A DNA stretch of 64,000 bases from Mesorhizobium sp. M4B.F.Ca.ET.203.01.1.1 (GCF_004791025.1 NZ_SRUO01000007.1:124001-188000); one strand, 5' to 3'; shown: positions 16,956 through 28,848, counted from the stretch's first letter. The notes: a model not told the origin generated them from the letters alone. Program-made: numbers and translations.

Positions 16956-19121
16956 CTAGTCGAGCGGCGAGAAGTGAAAAACGACGCGCGAGTTCACGAA
17001 GCTGAACGCGAACTCGCCTTGGCGCCTATAGATCGGGCCGCAATCCGGTCGCCCAAATGCGTTTTCGCTTTGCTCGCAAAGCAGATCCTCTTTAACGGAT
17101 ATCGTCTCGGTAATGAATTGAGCGGTAGAGCGGAAGGCCGCCTGGCCGTCATTGCCGATCTGCATGATTGCCGGCCGGGGCCCCGGCTCCGCGACGCCCT
17201 TCAGCGTGTGACCGATGACCAGGGCGCTGATGTCCTCACCTTTAAGCCGATCGCTCTCGTCGCCCTTGAAGGCATAGGGCCATTCCGGCAGACCCGCCTG
17301 CTTCAACGCGCCGATCAGGGTTTCCAAATCCTGCGGATTGCGAAAATGCCATCCCATCCTGATTGCGGCGATAGAGTCGTTGTTGGGAAGAAGTCGCAGG
17401 CCCTGGGCCACCGCCGCCCGCGCGTCTGCGATGCGGCCGGTCTGAGCATAGGCGGCGCCGAGCGAGACCAGGATGTTGCCGACACCAGGCGCTTCGTCGC
17501 GAGCGCGCTCCAGCGCCGCCACCGCGCGTTTGCCATCGCCGTCGAAGAAAAAGACCGTGCCGGCGATCTGGCGGTTGATCGGCGACATGTCGGGGTCGAG
17601 CCGCAATGCCGTTTCGACAGCCGCGGCGGCTTCCGGAAACTTGCCGTCGAATAGGTAGACGTATCCGAGTGCGACCTGCGCTTCGACGTCGCCCGGTCCG
17701 AGCGCCACGGCCCGCCGGGCCGACTCGATCGCTTCGTCGAAGCGCCGGTCCACGCTCTGCAGGATGGCAAGCATCGCGTAGGGCAGCGACAGATCGGGAT
17801 TGAGCTGCAGGGCTCGCCCCGCGCTCTCATAGGCGCGCTTTCGCGCCGGGGCGGACTGCAGCACGTCGTCATAGGCATTGCGCCAGACATAGACGGCAGT
17901 GCGCGCATCGGCGGCGAATGCCGCCGCGAACGAAGGATCCAGCGCGACCGCCTTTGCATAGAAGTCCAGTGCGTCGCGCATGCCGGGCGGGCGGCCGGTG
18001 AAGGCAGCGTGCTCGCCGCGCAGGTAGTAGTCATACGCCTCGAGATTGGCGGTGGGCGGGCGCTCCATCCTCTTGGTTTCCACCGCCGAGGGCTCGACGT
18101 AGAGCGCGGCGACGATTTCCTTGCGCATCTCATCCTGGACAGCGAACGTTTCGGCCGCGCGCCGGTCGAAACGGTCGGCCCACACATGCTCGCCGTTTGC
18201 CGTATCGATCAACTGAGCGTTGATCCGGATCAGGTCACCCGTCGGCCTGACGCTGCCCTCGACGAGGAAGTCGACGCCGAGTTCGCGCCTGACGTCGGCG
18301 AGATTGGGCGGCTTGCCCTTGTAAGCGGCGACCGAGTTGCCGGCGATCACGTCGAGGCCCGAAAGTTTAGCGAGGTCGGTGATCAGGTCCTCGGTTATGC
18401 CCTCGGCGAGATAGTCCTGCGCAGGATCGCCGCTCAAATTGGAGAACGGCAATACCGCGACGGAAGGCCGTTGCGGCGCCCGCAGCCACTGCCAGGCAAT
18501 GACGGTGCCGGCAACCGCGGCGGCAACGAGCAGCGCCGCACCCGTCGCCAGGATCGCCGGCCGCAGCGGGCGGCGCGGGCCGCTCAGAACCTTGCCCGCC
18601 TTCGAAGGTTCGAGGAGAATCCGATAGACGCGGACAGGGTCGGCGATGTTCTTCAGCCGCTGCTCGCCAAGGCTGGCGAAGCCGACGTCGCATTTGTGCA
18701 CGGCGTGGTCGAAGGCCGTGCCAGAGATGCAGACGCCGCCGGGCTCGGCCTGCGCTTCCAGCCGCGCGGCGATGTTGACCCCGTCACCATAGATGTCTTC
18801 ACCCTCGACAATGATGTCGCCGAGGTTGACGCCGATGCGAAAGCGGATGAGCCGGTCGTCCGCGATACCCTTGTCACGCTCGGCCATCTTGCGCTGGATG
18901 TCGGCCGCGCATTGCACCGCATCGACGACGCTGCCAAATTCGACCAGCGCACCGTCGCCCATAAGCTTGATCATACGGCCGTGATGCCGGGCGATCGATG
19001 GATCGATCAACTCGCGGCGACAGGCCTTGAGCCGCTCCAGCGTGCCGACCTCGTCCTCGCCCATCAGCCGGCTGTAGCCGACTACATCGGCCGCAAATAT
19101 GGCAGTTAGCCGCCGCTCCAT
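16956..19121 (-). CDS. Class III adenylate/guanylate cyclase with TolB-like and TPR regions
   Basis: A 721-residue protein. Residues 1-170 form a class III cyclase domain with metal-binding Asp12 (FAADVVGYSRL) and Asp56 (KLMGDGALVEF) and the transition-state Asn/Arg pair in GDGVNIAARLE, so catalysis is plausible. A membrane segment near residues 187-210 is followed by a TolB-like region (SVAVLPFSNLSGDPAQDYLAEG) and several TPRs. The C-terminal 110 residues (from about YAFKGDESDRLKGED) are not TPR and I do not recognise them. It is divergent from a paralogue at 19509. The signal it responds to is unknown. Confidence 0.9.
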   Translation of the reverse strand: MERRLTAIFAADVVGYSRLMGEDEVGTLERLKACRRELIDPSIARHHGRMIKLMGDGALVEFGSVVDAVQCAADIQRKMAERDKGIADDRLIRFRIGVNLGDIIVEGEDIYGDGVNIAARLEAQAEPGGVCISGTAFDHAVHKCDVGFASLGEQRLKNIADPVRVYRILLEPSKAGKVLSGPRRPLRPAILATGAALLVAAAVAGTVIAWQWLRAPQRPSVAVLPFSNLSGDPAQDYLAEGITEDLITDLAKLSGLDVIAGNSVAAYKGKPPNLADVRRELGVDFLVEGSVRPTGDLIRINAQLIDTANGEHVWADRFDRRAAETFAVQDEMRKEIVAALYVEPSAVETKRMERPPTANLEAYDYYLRGEHAAFTGRPPGMRDALDFYAKAVALDPSFAAAFAADARTAVYVWRNAYDDVLQSAPARKRAYESAGRALQLNPDLSLPYAMLAILQSVDRRFDEAIESARRAVALGPGDVEAQVALGYVYLFDGKFPEAAAAVETALRLDPDMSPINRQIAGTVFFFDGDGKRAVAALERARDEAPGVGNILVSLGAAYAQTGRIADARAAVAQGLRLLPNNDSIAAIRMGWHFRNPQDLETLIGALKQAGLPEWPYAFKGDESDRLKGEDISALVIGHTLKGVAEPGPRPAIMQIGNDGQAAFRSTAQFITETISVKEDLLCEQSENAFGRPDCGPIYRRQGEFAFSFVNSRVVFHFSPLD

Positions 19122-19508
19122 GCGTCGCCTGTGCTCCGTTGAGGCGCGTGATGGGTCACCCGACGCACTCTACAACGGCAACCGCCGCAACGCACCCGGT
19201 CCGAGTGGAGTTGGCTACACGGGACTGAAGGTGATCCGCTTTGGCCCGGGGCGGCAGTCACTTGGTCCGGCCGGTTCGGGCCCTAGCCGATTCTTCTTTC
19301 TCGACCGATCTCTCCTTCTGAGCTTCCGACCCTGCATCGCGATTAGAATCAGAAATTGGGCGGATCGGCGGCTCGAGATTGAGCCCAGCCAGCATGCCAG
19401 TATGGGCGCATCCGTAGAGCGGAGCAGCATTCGAGCTCCGGTTCGCCATCGCCCGATATTGGGTATATGCTGATGTTGGAAAATGCCTGCGTTGGCTAAT
19501 GAGTGGCA
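19122..19508. other. 387-base divergent intergenic region between two cyclase genes
   Basis: The region must contain promoters for both divergent cyclase-TPR genes. I see no recognisable gene, RNA or strong terminator in it. The right-hand part, about 19310-19500, is clearly more AT-rich than the surrounding core DNA, and this character continues into the plus-strand cyclase. No operator could be identified by eye. Confidence 0.45.
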
Positions 19509-21398
19509 ATGCAAGCGCATCGGCGCCTCGTTGCGATAGTCGCCTCCGACATTGTCGGATACTCGCGGCTTATAGAAGCCGACGAGTCGGCTACGTTGAC
19601 TACGATACGAGAGCTGCGCCGCGTGGTTGTTGATCCGCTGCTCGCGCAGCACAGCGGCCATACTGTCAAGCTTATGGGTGACGGAGCGATCTTCGAGTTC
19701 GTATCCGTCGTTGACGCTGTTGCCTTTGCGACCCGCCTTCAAGAAGGCGTTGTCGCGCAACAAATCAACACGCCTCAAAACAAGCGCATAGTCCTTCGCG
19801 TTGGGGTCAACGTCGGCGACGTTGTAGCCGAGGGGGACGACCTGCTTGGCGACGGCGTCAACGTGGCGGCTAGACTGGAACAACTTTGCGATCCGGGGAG
19901 CGTATTGATTTCCGGCACTGCCTTTGACCAGTTGCAAGGAAAATTGCCGTTTCCGATCGATTTTGTCGGCGACCAGCGCGTCAAGAACATCGCCCGTCCG
20001 GTTCGTACTTATCGAGTGCGGCTACGAGGGACGGGACGCCCTTGGCGGCTACGTGCCCGGCCGTACTTGTCTCGTAGGAGACTATTGGCGCCTCTGACCG
20101 CATTGCTCCTGATCGGCGTCGCCTGGATATTCTGGCCCGTGGAAGATGCTCATGCCTCGCGGACGATAGCAGTACTTCCATTCGACAATTTGGATGGAGA
20201 CGCCCGATGGACACGTCTTGCGGAAGGGCTCAGTGAGGACATCATAACTGATTTGGCGCGGCATCCCGACATCTTCGTGATCGCTCGCAACTCCAGCTTC
20301 GCCTACAAAGGAAAGAGCCCAGACGTAAGGCAAGTCGGCCGAGAACTTGGCGTTCGGTTTGTCCTAGAAGGAAGCGTCCAAACTCAAGGGCATCAGTTGA
20401 GAGTGACAGCACAGTTCATTGACGCGGTCTCCGGAGCTCACCTGTGGGCGCAACGGTACGATCAAGCTACCGACGACTTATTCTCGGTGCAGGACGAGAT
20501 AACCGCTCGCGTGGTCGGCAGCATCGCCTCGACGTACTACGGCGAGATCGCACGCAGCAGCAGGGCGGTTGCCAAACGGAAGCCTCCCGCGAGCCTTGAT
20601 GCGTACGATCTCTATCTGATTGGGATGGACAGTACCCAGAGCGTCACCAAAGAGGGGGTCCTAAAGGGTATCGAGTACCTCGAAAAATCAGTGCGAATGG
20701 ACCCGGAATTTGCACCGGCTTGGAGCCAGTTAGGCCTCGCATATTCGGTTGCCAGTACTCTAGGCTTCTCTGACGATGTCGATACCGCCTTGCGGCACTT
20801 CCGGGAAGATACGACTCGTGCACTGCAATTGGACCCAAATGATTGGATAGCGCTCGGACAGCGCGCGACATTGCGTGCGGCGGACGGGGACATTCAAGGT
20901 GCGAAGGAGGATTTCGAGCGGGCGCTTGCAGTTGCCCCAAACGATGCTGATAACCTTGCCTTGATTGCGTACAACATGCCCCTCGTTGTTGGTGATGCTA
21001 AGCGCATGGTGGACACGGTCAATCACGCTCTGCTCCTAAATCCAAGCGCTCCCCCTTGGTACTACGGAGCGCTTGCAATCGCCCAATATGTCGCCGGAAA
21101 CGACCGCGACGCTATCACAGCCGCGATGAAGGCTCCTGTTCATGGGGAGTCGTTGATGGTTCGTGCGATGGCCCATGCTCGACTCGGCGATCTTGAGCAG
21201 GCCCACACGTTAGTTCAGCGTATCCGCGCCGAGTTTCCGGAGTTCTCCGTCGAGGGCTATGTTCGAACTTGGCCGGTAACAGCTCCCGATGCGCTGTCTG
21301 CCTTTTCTGAAGGCGCTAGCAAAGCCGGTCTCATTGCGAAGCGCGAGGATCTGACCGCGTCGCGATCAAACGACGGAGCGTCTCTCGAACCCCAATGA
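19509..21398 (+). CDS. Class III adenylate/guanylate cyclase with TolB-like and TPR regions (paralogue)
   Basis: A 629-residue protein with the same architecture as its divergent neighbour: cyclase domain with Asp14 (ASDIVGYSRL), Asp58 (KLMGDGAIFEF) and Asn/Arg in GDGVNVAARLE, a membrane segment near 195-213 (LLAPLTALLLIGVAWIFW), a TolB-like region (TIAVLPFDNLDGDARWTRLA) and TPRs. It lacks the extra C-terminal domain of the neighbour. GTG 19503 is an alternative start. Its codons are clearly less GC-biased than the neighbours' (many ATA, TTA, CTA), which may mark later arrival by transfer. Confidence 0.9.
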   Translation: MQAHRRLVAIVASDIVGYSRLIEADESATLTTIRELRRVVVDPLLAQHSGHTVKLMGDGAIFEFVSVVDAVAFATRLQEGVVAQQINTPQNKRIVLRVGVNVGDVVAEGDDLLGDGVNVAARLEQLCDPGSVLISGTAFDQLQGKLPFPIDFVGDQRVKNIARPVRTYRVRLRGTGRPWRLRARPYLSRRRLLAPLTALLLIGVAWIFWPVEDAHASRTIAVLPFDNLDGDARWTRLAEGLSEDIITDLARHPDIFVIARNSSFAYKGKSPDVRQVGRELGVRFVLEGSVQTQGHQLRVTAQFIDAVSGAHLWAQRYDQATDDLFSVQDEITARVVGSIASTYYGEIARSSRAVAKRKPPASLDAYDLYLIGMDSTQSVTKEGVLKGIEYLEKSVRMDPEFAPAWSQLGLAYSVASTLGFSDDVDTALRHFREDTTRALQLDPNDWIALGQRATLRAADGDIQGAKEDFERALAVAPNDADNLALIAYNMPLVVGDAKRMVDTVNHALLLNPSAPPWYYGALAIAQYVAGNDRDAITAAMKAPVHGESLMVRAMAHARLGDLEQAHTLVQRIRAEFPEFSVEGYVRTWPVTAPDALSAFSEGASKAGLIAKREDLTASRSNDGASLEPQ

Positions 21399-21493
21399 AT
21401 GCCCCCGGCAGACTATGACGGTTCGCTAGCTGACGCAGAGCCGCGGTCCGCGCCACTATGGCGCGAACCTCGACAGTTCTGGAGTTAGAGCGG

Positions 21494-21796
21494 CTAGCGC
21501 CGCAAGGCGTAGACGTTGTCCATCGCCTCGCCGCCGAGCGGCATGGCCATCTCGTCGTCGAGGAGGCGTGTGATGCGGGCAAAGCCGGTAAAAGCTTTCC
21601 TTGCCTCCTCGGCCGACATGTTGCCGGCCATGGCGGCGGAGCAGCAGTTCAGGGCGCATTGATAGACCGGTCCGCGCCGACCTGCTGGCCATTTCCGCAA
21701 AAACACCATCGCTTCGGCGACGCTGTCTACTTCTTCTACGGGGTAGCCTTGCCCGGGCAGAATCCGCACGGGCGTAAAGAAATGCAAGCGATCCAT
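21494..21796 (-). CDS. DUF982 domain-containing protein
   Basis: A 100-residue single-domain protein. The pattern RILPGQGYPVEEVDSVAEA, then FLRKWPAGRRGPVYQCAL and GNMSAEEARKAF, matches DUF982, a family abundant in Mesorhizobium and relatives with no known function. The start at 21796 has a strong GGGAGG site upstream; a longer frame from 21940 lacks one. It is divergent from the transporter gene at 22147. Confidence 0.85.
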   Translation of the reverse strand: MDRLHFFTPVRILPGQGYPVEEVDSVAEAMVFLRKWPAGRRGPVYQCALNCCSAAMAGNMSAEEARKAFTGFARITRLLDDEMAMPLGGEAMDNVYALRR

Positions 21797-22146
21797 CGTT
21801 TTCCTCCCGGCGATCGCGGTGCACAGAACCTCATTAAACACCCGGTGGGCCATTTGGTTCCACAAAAAAGCGGATGCGCGGCAAAAAAAATTCAACCGGA
21901 CCGGATGCCCGGGATTTCGACCGTCAGGCAATCGATCCACGGGTGACCCGGACTAAGATCCGCTTTGCCGACTCAGGAGCGAAATGTCGATGATGGGCCG
22001 CGGTGCGCATGCGTGATAAGCGCGATTCTCGTTGAATGTCTTTAAGGTCAAAGCCGGCAAATGGTTTGCTTGCCGGTTCCCCTGCGTCAGGCTTAACCTC
22101 GCCGATTAACGCGTGAGGGCGCGTTTTGCAAAAGGGGACACTTGCA
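21797..22146. other. 350-base divergent intergenic region
   Basis: The gap lies between the minus-strand DUF982 gene and the plus-strand NCS1 transporter and must carry both promoters. It includes an A-rich run near 21884-21891 and an inverted repeat, CCGGCAA 22053-22059 and TTGCCGG 22069-22075, about 70 bases before the transporter start, a possible operator. No gene or known riboswitch is seen. Confidence 0.4.
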
Positions 22147-23604
22147 ATGACGATACAAGGCGCATCGCCCGACCTTTACAACGAGGACCTCGCTCCTGCG
22201 AAAGTACGCAACTGGGGGCCGTTCTCGATCTTCAACGTCTGGACGTCCGACGTCCACAGTCTGTGGGGCTACTATCTGGCGGCCAGCCTGTTCCTGTTCT
22301 GCGGCGGCTTCGTCAATTTCATCATCGCCATCGGCATCGGCTCGCTGATCATCTACGCGCTGATGAACATGGTAGGTTATGCCGGGGTGAAGACCGGCGT
22401 GCCCTACCCCGTTCTCGCCCGCGCCTCCTTCGGCATCTGGGGCGCCAACATTCCGGCGCTGGTGCGCGCAATCGTCGCCTGCTTCTGGTACGGCGCGCAG
22501 ACGGCCGCCGCCTCCGGCGCCATCGTGGCGCTGCTGACGCGCCTGCAATGGTTCGACGAGTTCAACAAGACCTCGCACCTTCTCGGCCACTCCACCCTGG
22601 AAGTGATCTGCTTCGTCGTCATCTGGGCGTTGCAGCTCTTGATCATCCAGAAAGGCATGGAAACGGTGCGCCGCTTCCAGGACTGGGCCGGCCCCGCGGT
22701 CTGGGTGATGATGCTTCTCCTGGCCATCTATCTCTGCGTGAAGTCAGGCAGCTTCGCCTTCACCAGCGACATCCCGATGGATGTGCTGCGCGAAAAGACC
22801 GCCGATGCCGGCATCCCCGGCGATCCCAGCTCCTGGACAGCGCTCTTCGGCGTCGCGGCGATCTGGGTCACCTACTTCTCGGCGCTCTATCTCAACTTCT
22901 GCGACTTCGCCCGCTACGCGCCCGACAATGCGGCGCTGCGCAAGGGCAACATCTGGGGCCTGCCGGTCAATTTGATCCTGTTCTCGCTCGTCGCCGGCGT
23001 CACCACGATCGCCGCCTACGATGTCTACCACGAGGTGCTGCTCCATCCCGACCAGATCTCGGCCAAGTTCGACAGCTGGTTCCTGGCAGCCCTTGCCGCC
23101 CTCACCTTCGCGGTGGCGACGCTCGGCATCAATGTGGTGGCGAATTTCGTCTCGCCGGCCTTCGACTTCTCCAACGTCTTCCCACGCCAGATCGACTTCA
23201 AGAAGGGCGGCTACATCGCGGCCGTGATCGCGCTGGTGCTTTACCCCTTCGCGCCCTGGGAAGGCAGCGCCGCGCACTTCGTCGGCATCATCGGCGCGAC
23301 GATGGGACCGATCTTCGGCGTGATGATGGTCGATTACTACCTGATCCGGAAGGGCGAGGTCGACGTCGAGGCGCTCTACCGCGAAGACGGTGAGTTCCGC
23401 TTCCAAAGCGGCTGGCATGTCAACGCCTTCATCGCCGCCGGCATCGGCGCCATCTTCTCCTCGATCCTGCCCAACTTCACCAACTGGCTGCCGTCCTGGT
23501 GGGGCGTCTATGGCTGGTTCTTCGGTGTGGCGATCGCGGGCGCCGTCTACTACGTGCTGCGCACCATGGCGCTTGGCGCAGGGGCAAAGACGGCGAAGGC
23601 TTGA
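22147..23604 (+). CDS. NCS1 family nucleobase:cation symporter
   Basis: A 485-residue inner-membrane transporter of the nucleobase-cation-symport-1 family, with about twelve hydrophobic segments. The N-terminal signature NWGPFSIFNVWTSDVHSLWG and the segment GVKTGVPYPVLARASFGIWG are characteristic. Family members import cytosine, uracil, allantoin or hydantoins with Na+ or H+; the substrate cannot be fixed here because no catabolic gene is adjacent. The ATG at 22147 is preferred over 22126 because AGGGGA (22133-22138) lies eight bases upstream. Confidence 0.92.
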   Translation: MTIQGASPDLYNEDLAPAKVRNWGPFSIFNVWTSDVHSLWGYYLAASLFLFCGGFVNFIIAIGIGSLIIYALMNMVGYAGVKTGVPYPVLARASFGIWGANIPALVRAIVACFWYGAQTAAASGAIVALLTRLQWFDEFNKTSHLLGHSTLEVICFVVIWALQLLIIQKGMETVRRFQDWAGPAVWVMMLLLAIYLCVKSGSFAFTSDIPMDVLREKTADAGIPGDPSSWTALFGVAAIWVTYFSALYLNFCDFARYAPDNAALRKGNIWGLPVNLILFSLVAGVTTIAAYDVYHEVLLHPDQISAKFDSWFLAALAALTFAVATLGINVVANFVSPAFDFSNVFPRQIDFKKGGYIAAVIALVLYPFAPWEGSAAHFVGIIGATMGPIFGVMMVDYYLIRKGEVDVEALYREDGEFRFQSGWHVNAFIAAGIGAIFSSILPNFTNWLPSWWGVYGWFFGVAIAGAVYYVLRTMALGAGAKTAKA

Positions 23605-23609
23605 AATAA

Positions 23610-25911
<2,302 letters not shown>

Positions 25912-26003
25912 TTAACGCGGCCGGATTGATTCCGCCAGAGAAAAAACCGCCGCGAAGGCTTTTTCCCAAGAAGGCGCGACGCCCCGAAGGGCAAGAAATG
26001 TTG

Positions 26004-26039
26004 CAGTCAAAACAAAAGGGCCGGCTGGGCCGGCCCTTT
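26004..26039 (-). terminator. Rho-independent terminator of the L,D-transpeptidase gene
   Basis: An 11-bp perfect stem, AAAGGGCCGGC 26015-26025 and GCCGGCCCTTT 26029-26039, with a 3-nt loop. On the minus strand it is followed by TTTTGTTTTG (26005-26014). It lies about 42 bases after the stop at 26081 and separates this gene from pyrG. Confidence 0.85.
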
Positions 26040-26075
26040 CGGCATGATGGGTGGAGGCCTCAGATAATAACGCCT

Positions 26076-26096
26076 GGTTGTTATATAATAACAACC
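26076..26096. repeat. Short palindrome spanning a stop codon
   Basis: GGTTGTTAT (26076-26084) and ATAACAACC (26088-26096) form a 9-bp stem with a 3-nt loop. The palindrome covers the last four codons and the TAA of the L,D-transpeptidase gene. It is AT-rich, unlike the strong terminator just downstream, and has no assigned role. Confidence 0.6.
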
Positions 26097-27196
26097 TTGG
26101 TGCCGACCTTGACCCGGCTGTAGAGGTCCATGACGTGCTCGTTGATCATGCGGAAGCAGCCATTGGAGGCGCTGGTTCCGATCGACTGCGGCGCGATGGT
26201 GCCGTGGATGCGCAGATGCGTGTCCTTCTTGCCGTCATAGAGATAGATGGCGCGCGCGCCGAGCGGATTCTCACCGCCGCCGGGCATGCCGTCCTTGTAC
26301 TGGCCATAGTGCTTGGGCTCGCGCTTCTGCATGTCGAGCGTCGGGATCCAGCGCGGCCATTCCTGCTTGTCGCCGACAGCGACCGTCCCCTTGAACTGCA
26401 AGCCTTCGCGGCCGACGGCGATCGCATAGCGTCGCGCCGTGCTCGACGATTCGACGAGATAGAGACGGCGGGCGCTGGTGTCGATGACGATGGTGCCGGC
26501 GGGGTAGCCGCTGAACTCGACGTCCTGCGGCACGAACTCCGGCTTCACCTTGAACGGCCGCTTGGCGTCCTTCTTGGCGAGAGCCGAATCAAGTGCGCGC
26601 GTTTCGGGCAGATAGCTGATCGATGACGACGACGAACCGCCGAACAGGCCTGCAAACAGGCCGCCGCTTGCCGGCTTCTGGCCAGGAGCCTCGCTGCGCA
26701 GCTCGCCATTGTTGCCGGTCAGCGCGACGTTCATCGCCTCGGCCGGCATCGGCTCGGCCGACTGGATCGGTTCGACAGCGGCGATCGGCTCGATGATCTT
26801 GACCGTCTTCTTGCCTGTCTTGGCATCGGCCACTTTCGTCTCGGCCGACTGGCCCTTCTTCGCCAGCCATTCCTGCCGGGCAGCGTCCGCCTTGGCCTTG
26901 GCTGCGTCGCGCATCGCCAGCTTGCGGGCTTCCAGCGCCTTGGTCTTGGCGGCTTCCTTGTCGGCCGCGATCTTGTCCTCGAGCTTGCTGATCTGAGCGA
27001 GATCGGCTGGCGTCGGGTTCTTCTTCTTCTTGAGAAGCTTCAGCTGCGATGCGTCGCTTTTGACGGCGACATTGATGGCGCTGGTAATCTCGACTGACGG
27101 CGATGCGGCTATGTTTGCCGGCGTGCCGGCGAAGGCTGCGGACCCCATGCCGAGCACGGCAAGGAATCCCATGAAAATGAAGCTGCGAAGCTGCAT
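26081..27196 (-). CDS. L,D-transpeptidase (YkuD domain)
   Basis: A 371-residue exported protein that should make 3-3 cross-links in peptidoglycan or attach proteins to it. Features in order: signal peptide (IFMGFLAVLGMGSAAFAG), a Lys/Ala-rich coiled coil about residues 50-115, a low-complexity linker with GGSSSSS, and a C-terminal YkuD domain from about residue 235. The catalytic signature is HGTIAPQSIGTSASNGCFRM, with Cys as nucleophile. ATG 27196 is chosen because it begins the signal peptide. It lies between secG and pyrG but has its own terminator. Confidence 0.93.
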   Translation of the reverse strand: MQLRSFIFMGFLAVLGMGSAAFAGTPANIAASPSVEITSAINVAVKSDASQLKLLKKKKNPTPADLAQISKLEDKIAADKEAAKTKALEARKLAMRDAAKAKADAARQEWLAKKGQSAETKVADAKTGKKTVKIIEPIAAVEPIQSAEPMPAEAMNVALTGNNGELRSEAPGQKPASGGLFAGLFGGSSSSSISYLPETRALDSALAKKDAKRPFKVKPEFVPQDVEFSGYPAGTIVIDTSARRLYLVESSSTARRYAIAVGREGLQFKGTVAVGDKQEWPRWIPTLDMQKREPKHYGQYKDGMPGGGENPLGARAIYLYDGKKDTHLRIHGTIAPQSIGTSASNGCFRMINEHVMDLYSRVKVGTKVVII

Positions 27197-27409
27197 GGCG
27201 AAGATCCGATCGTGTAATGCTTTGTTGCCACGGCGTCGCCCGGCGTCCCCCAAGGACGCCGAAAGTGCCGCGCGCAATGTATAATCGATCTGGCCGAGCC
27301 GCCTCAAGCGGGCCGTCGGCCTACGCCCGGTTGAATCTTCGTGAATGTGCGGCATTTGCCGCGACTGTGTTCAAACGACAACAGATCGCGGCCGGATAAG
27401 CTTGTCCGG

Positions 27410-27919
27410 CTACTGGTTCGGAACCTGCGGGGTGACCGGCAAGGTGACGCCATTGGCCGCCGGCGGCGTGGCCGGATTCGCGGGTGCCGGTGCAGGCGCA
27501 GGCGCCGTCGTCGCGGCGCCGTTGCCCGACGAGGGCGGCGTCGCCGATCCGCTGGCGGGTGCCGCCGGCGCCGTCGAGGTCGACGGAGCGGCCGGTGCGG
27601 TGGCGCCGGCCGGCGCGTTGCCCGGCAGCTGGTCGAGCACGCCCTTGCCGGCGTTGCTGGACGACGCCGGGACGCGATCGAGGATGTCGATCGGCTTTTC
27701 GCCGTAGCGCGCGACGAGCGACAGAGTGAGCGAGGTGGCGAAGAAGGCCGCTGCCAGGATCGCCGTTGCCCGCGTCAATGCATTGGCGGCGCCACGCGCC
27801 GTCATAAAACCGGAACCGCCACCGATGCCGAGACCGCCGCCCTCGGAGCGCTGCAGCAGCACCACGCCGACGAGCGCGAGCACGACCATAAGGTGAATGA
27901 CGATCAGTACGGTTTCCAT
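27410..27919 (-). CDS. secG: Preprotein translocase subunit SecG
   Basis: SecG, the small accessory membrane subunit of the SecYEG channel, 169 residues. Two membrane segments are visible (about residues 2-21 and 51-70) around the conserved cytoplasmic loop RSEGGGLGIGGGSGFMTARG. The tail from about residue 85 is almost entirely Ala, Pro, Thr and Ser and is longer than in most SecG proteins. It is followed at some distance by the L,D-transpeptidase and preceded by tpiA on the same strand. Confidence 0.95.
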   Translation of the reverse strand: METVLIVIHLMVVLALVGVVLLQRSEGGGLGIGGGSGFMTARGAANALTRATAILAAAFFATSLTLSLVARYGEKPIDILDRVPASSSNAGKGVLDQLPGNAPAGATAPAAPSTSTAPAAPASGSATPPSSGNGAATTAPAPAPAPANPATPPAANGVTLPVTPQVPNQ

Positions 27920-28080
27920 AATTTATCCTGGCAAGGCCTTGCGCGGCCGCGGATACGACCGGTGATTTGGAGGCGGCTCCTTACAATGCTTTGATGGCAT
28001 TTCCAAGCCCGTGGCCGGAATATGGGGAGCAATGCGGCCTTTGCAACGATTTCGGCCGCGCCGGCCAGTCGGCCCCGCGG

Positions 28081-28848
28081 CTAGGAGATATTCAGATAGG
28101 CCTCGGCGATGCCGAGAAAATCCGCCGCCTTCAGGCTGGCGCCGCCGACCAGCGCGCCGTCGACATTGGCCACGCCGAGCAGTTCGACAGCGTTGGACGG
28201 CTTGACCGAGCCGCCATAGAGGATACGCATCTTCGCCGCCGCGCCGCCGAGCAGCTCCGTCAGCTTGGCGCGGATATGCGCATGCGCATCGGCGACATCG
28301 TCAGCGGTCGGCGTCAGGCCGGTGCCGATCGCCCAGACAGGTTCGTAGGCAATGACCGTGTTGGCCGCCGTGGCGCTGGTCGGCACCGACCCGGCGATCT
28401 GGCGCGACAGCACGTCGAGCGTCGTGCCCGCCTCGCGTTCAGCCCTTGTCTCGCCGATGCAGATGATGGCCACCAGCCCGGCCCGCCACGCCGCGGACGC
28501 CTTGGCGTGAATGGTGGCGTCGTCCTCGCTGAGGTCGGCGCGGCATTCGGAATGGCCGACTATGACGTGGCTGGCGCCGGCGTCCTTCAGCATCTCGGCT
28601 GAAATGCGCCCGGTATAGGCGCCGCTCTCCTTGGGATGGCAATCCTCGCCGCCGGCCCGGACCGGGGTGCGCGACAGGATTTCGGCCGCGTGCGACAGCA
28701 AGGTCGCGGGCACGCAGACCAGCGCCTCGGTCTCGGCGTCGAGCCCGCTCATGAAGCCGTTGCCGATCATCCTCAGCTCATTGAGCGAGGCGCTGGTGCC
28801 GTTCATTTTCCAGTTGCCGGCGACGAGCGGGCGGATTCCAGGCGTCAT
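28081..28848 (-). CDS. tpiA: Triosephosphate isomerase
   Basis: TIM-barrel enzyme of 255 residues that interconverts dihydroxyacetone phosphate and glyceraldehyde 3-phosphate. Landmarks are the N-terminal lysine motif VAGNWKMNG, the catalytic His in VIVGHSECR and the catalytic Glu in [13 protein letters not shown], with [12 protein letters not shown] at the phosphate site. The start at 28848 is set by the family N-terminus. A GC-rich imperfect hairpin just beyond the stop (about 28055-28081) may end the transcript. It is divergent from the ppiD-like gene. Confidence 0.97.
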   Translation of the reverse strand: MTPGIRPLVAGNWKMNGTSASLNELRMIGNGFMSGLDAETEALVCVPATLLSHAAEILSRTPVRAGGEDCHPKESGAYTGRISAEMLKDAGASHVIVGHSECRADLSEDDATIHAKASAAWRAGLVAIICIGETRAEREAGTTLDVLSRQIAGSVPTSATAANTVIAYEPVWAIGTGLTPTADDVADAHAHIRAKLTELLGGAAAKMRILYGGSVKPSNAVELLGVANVDGALVGGASLKAADFLGIAEAYLNIS

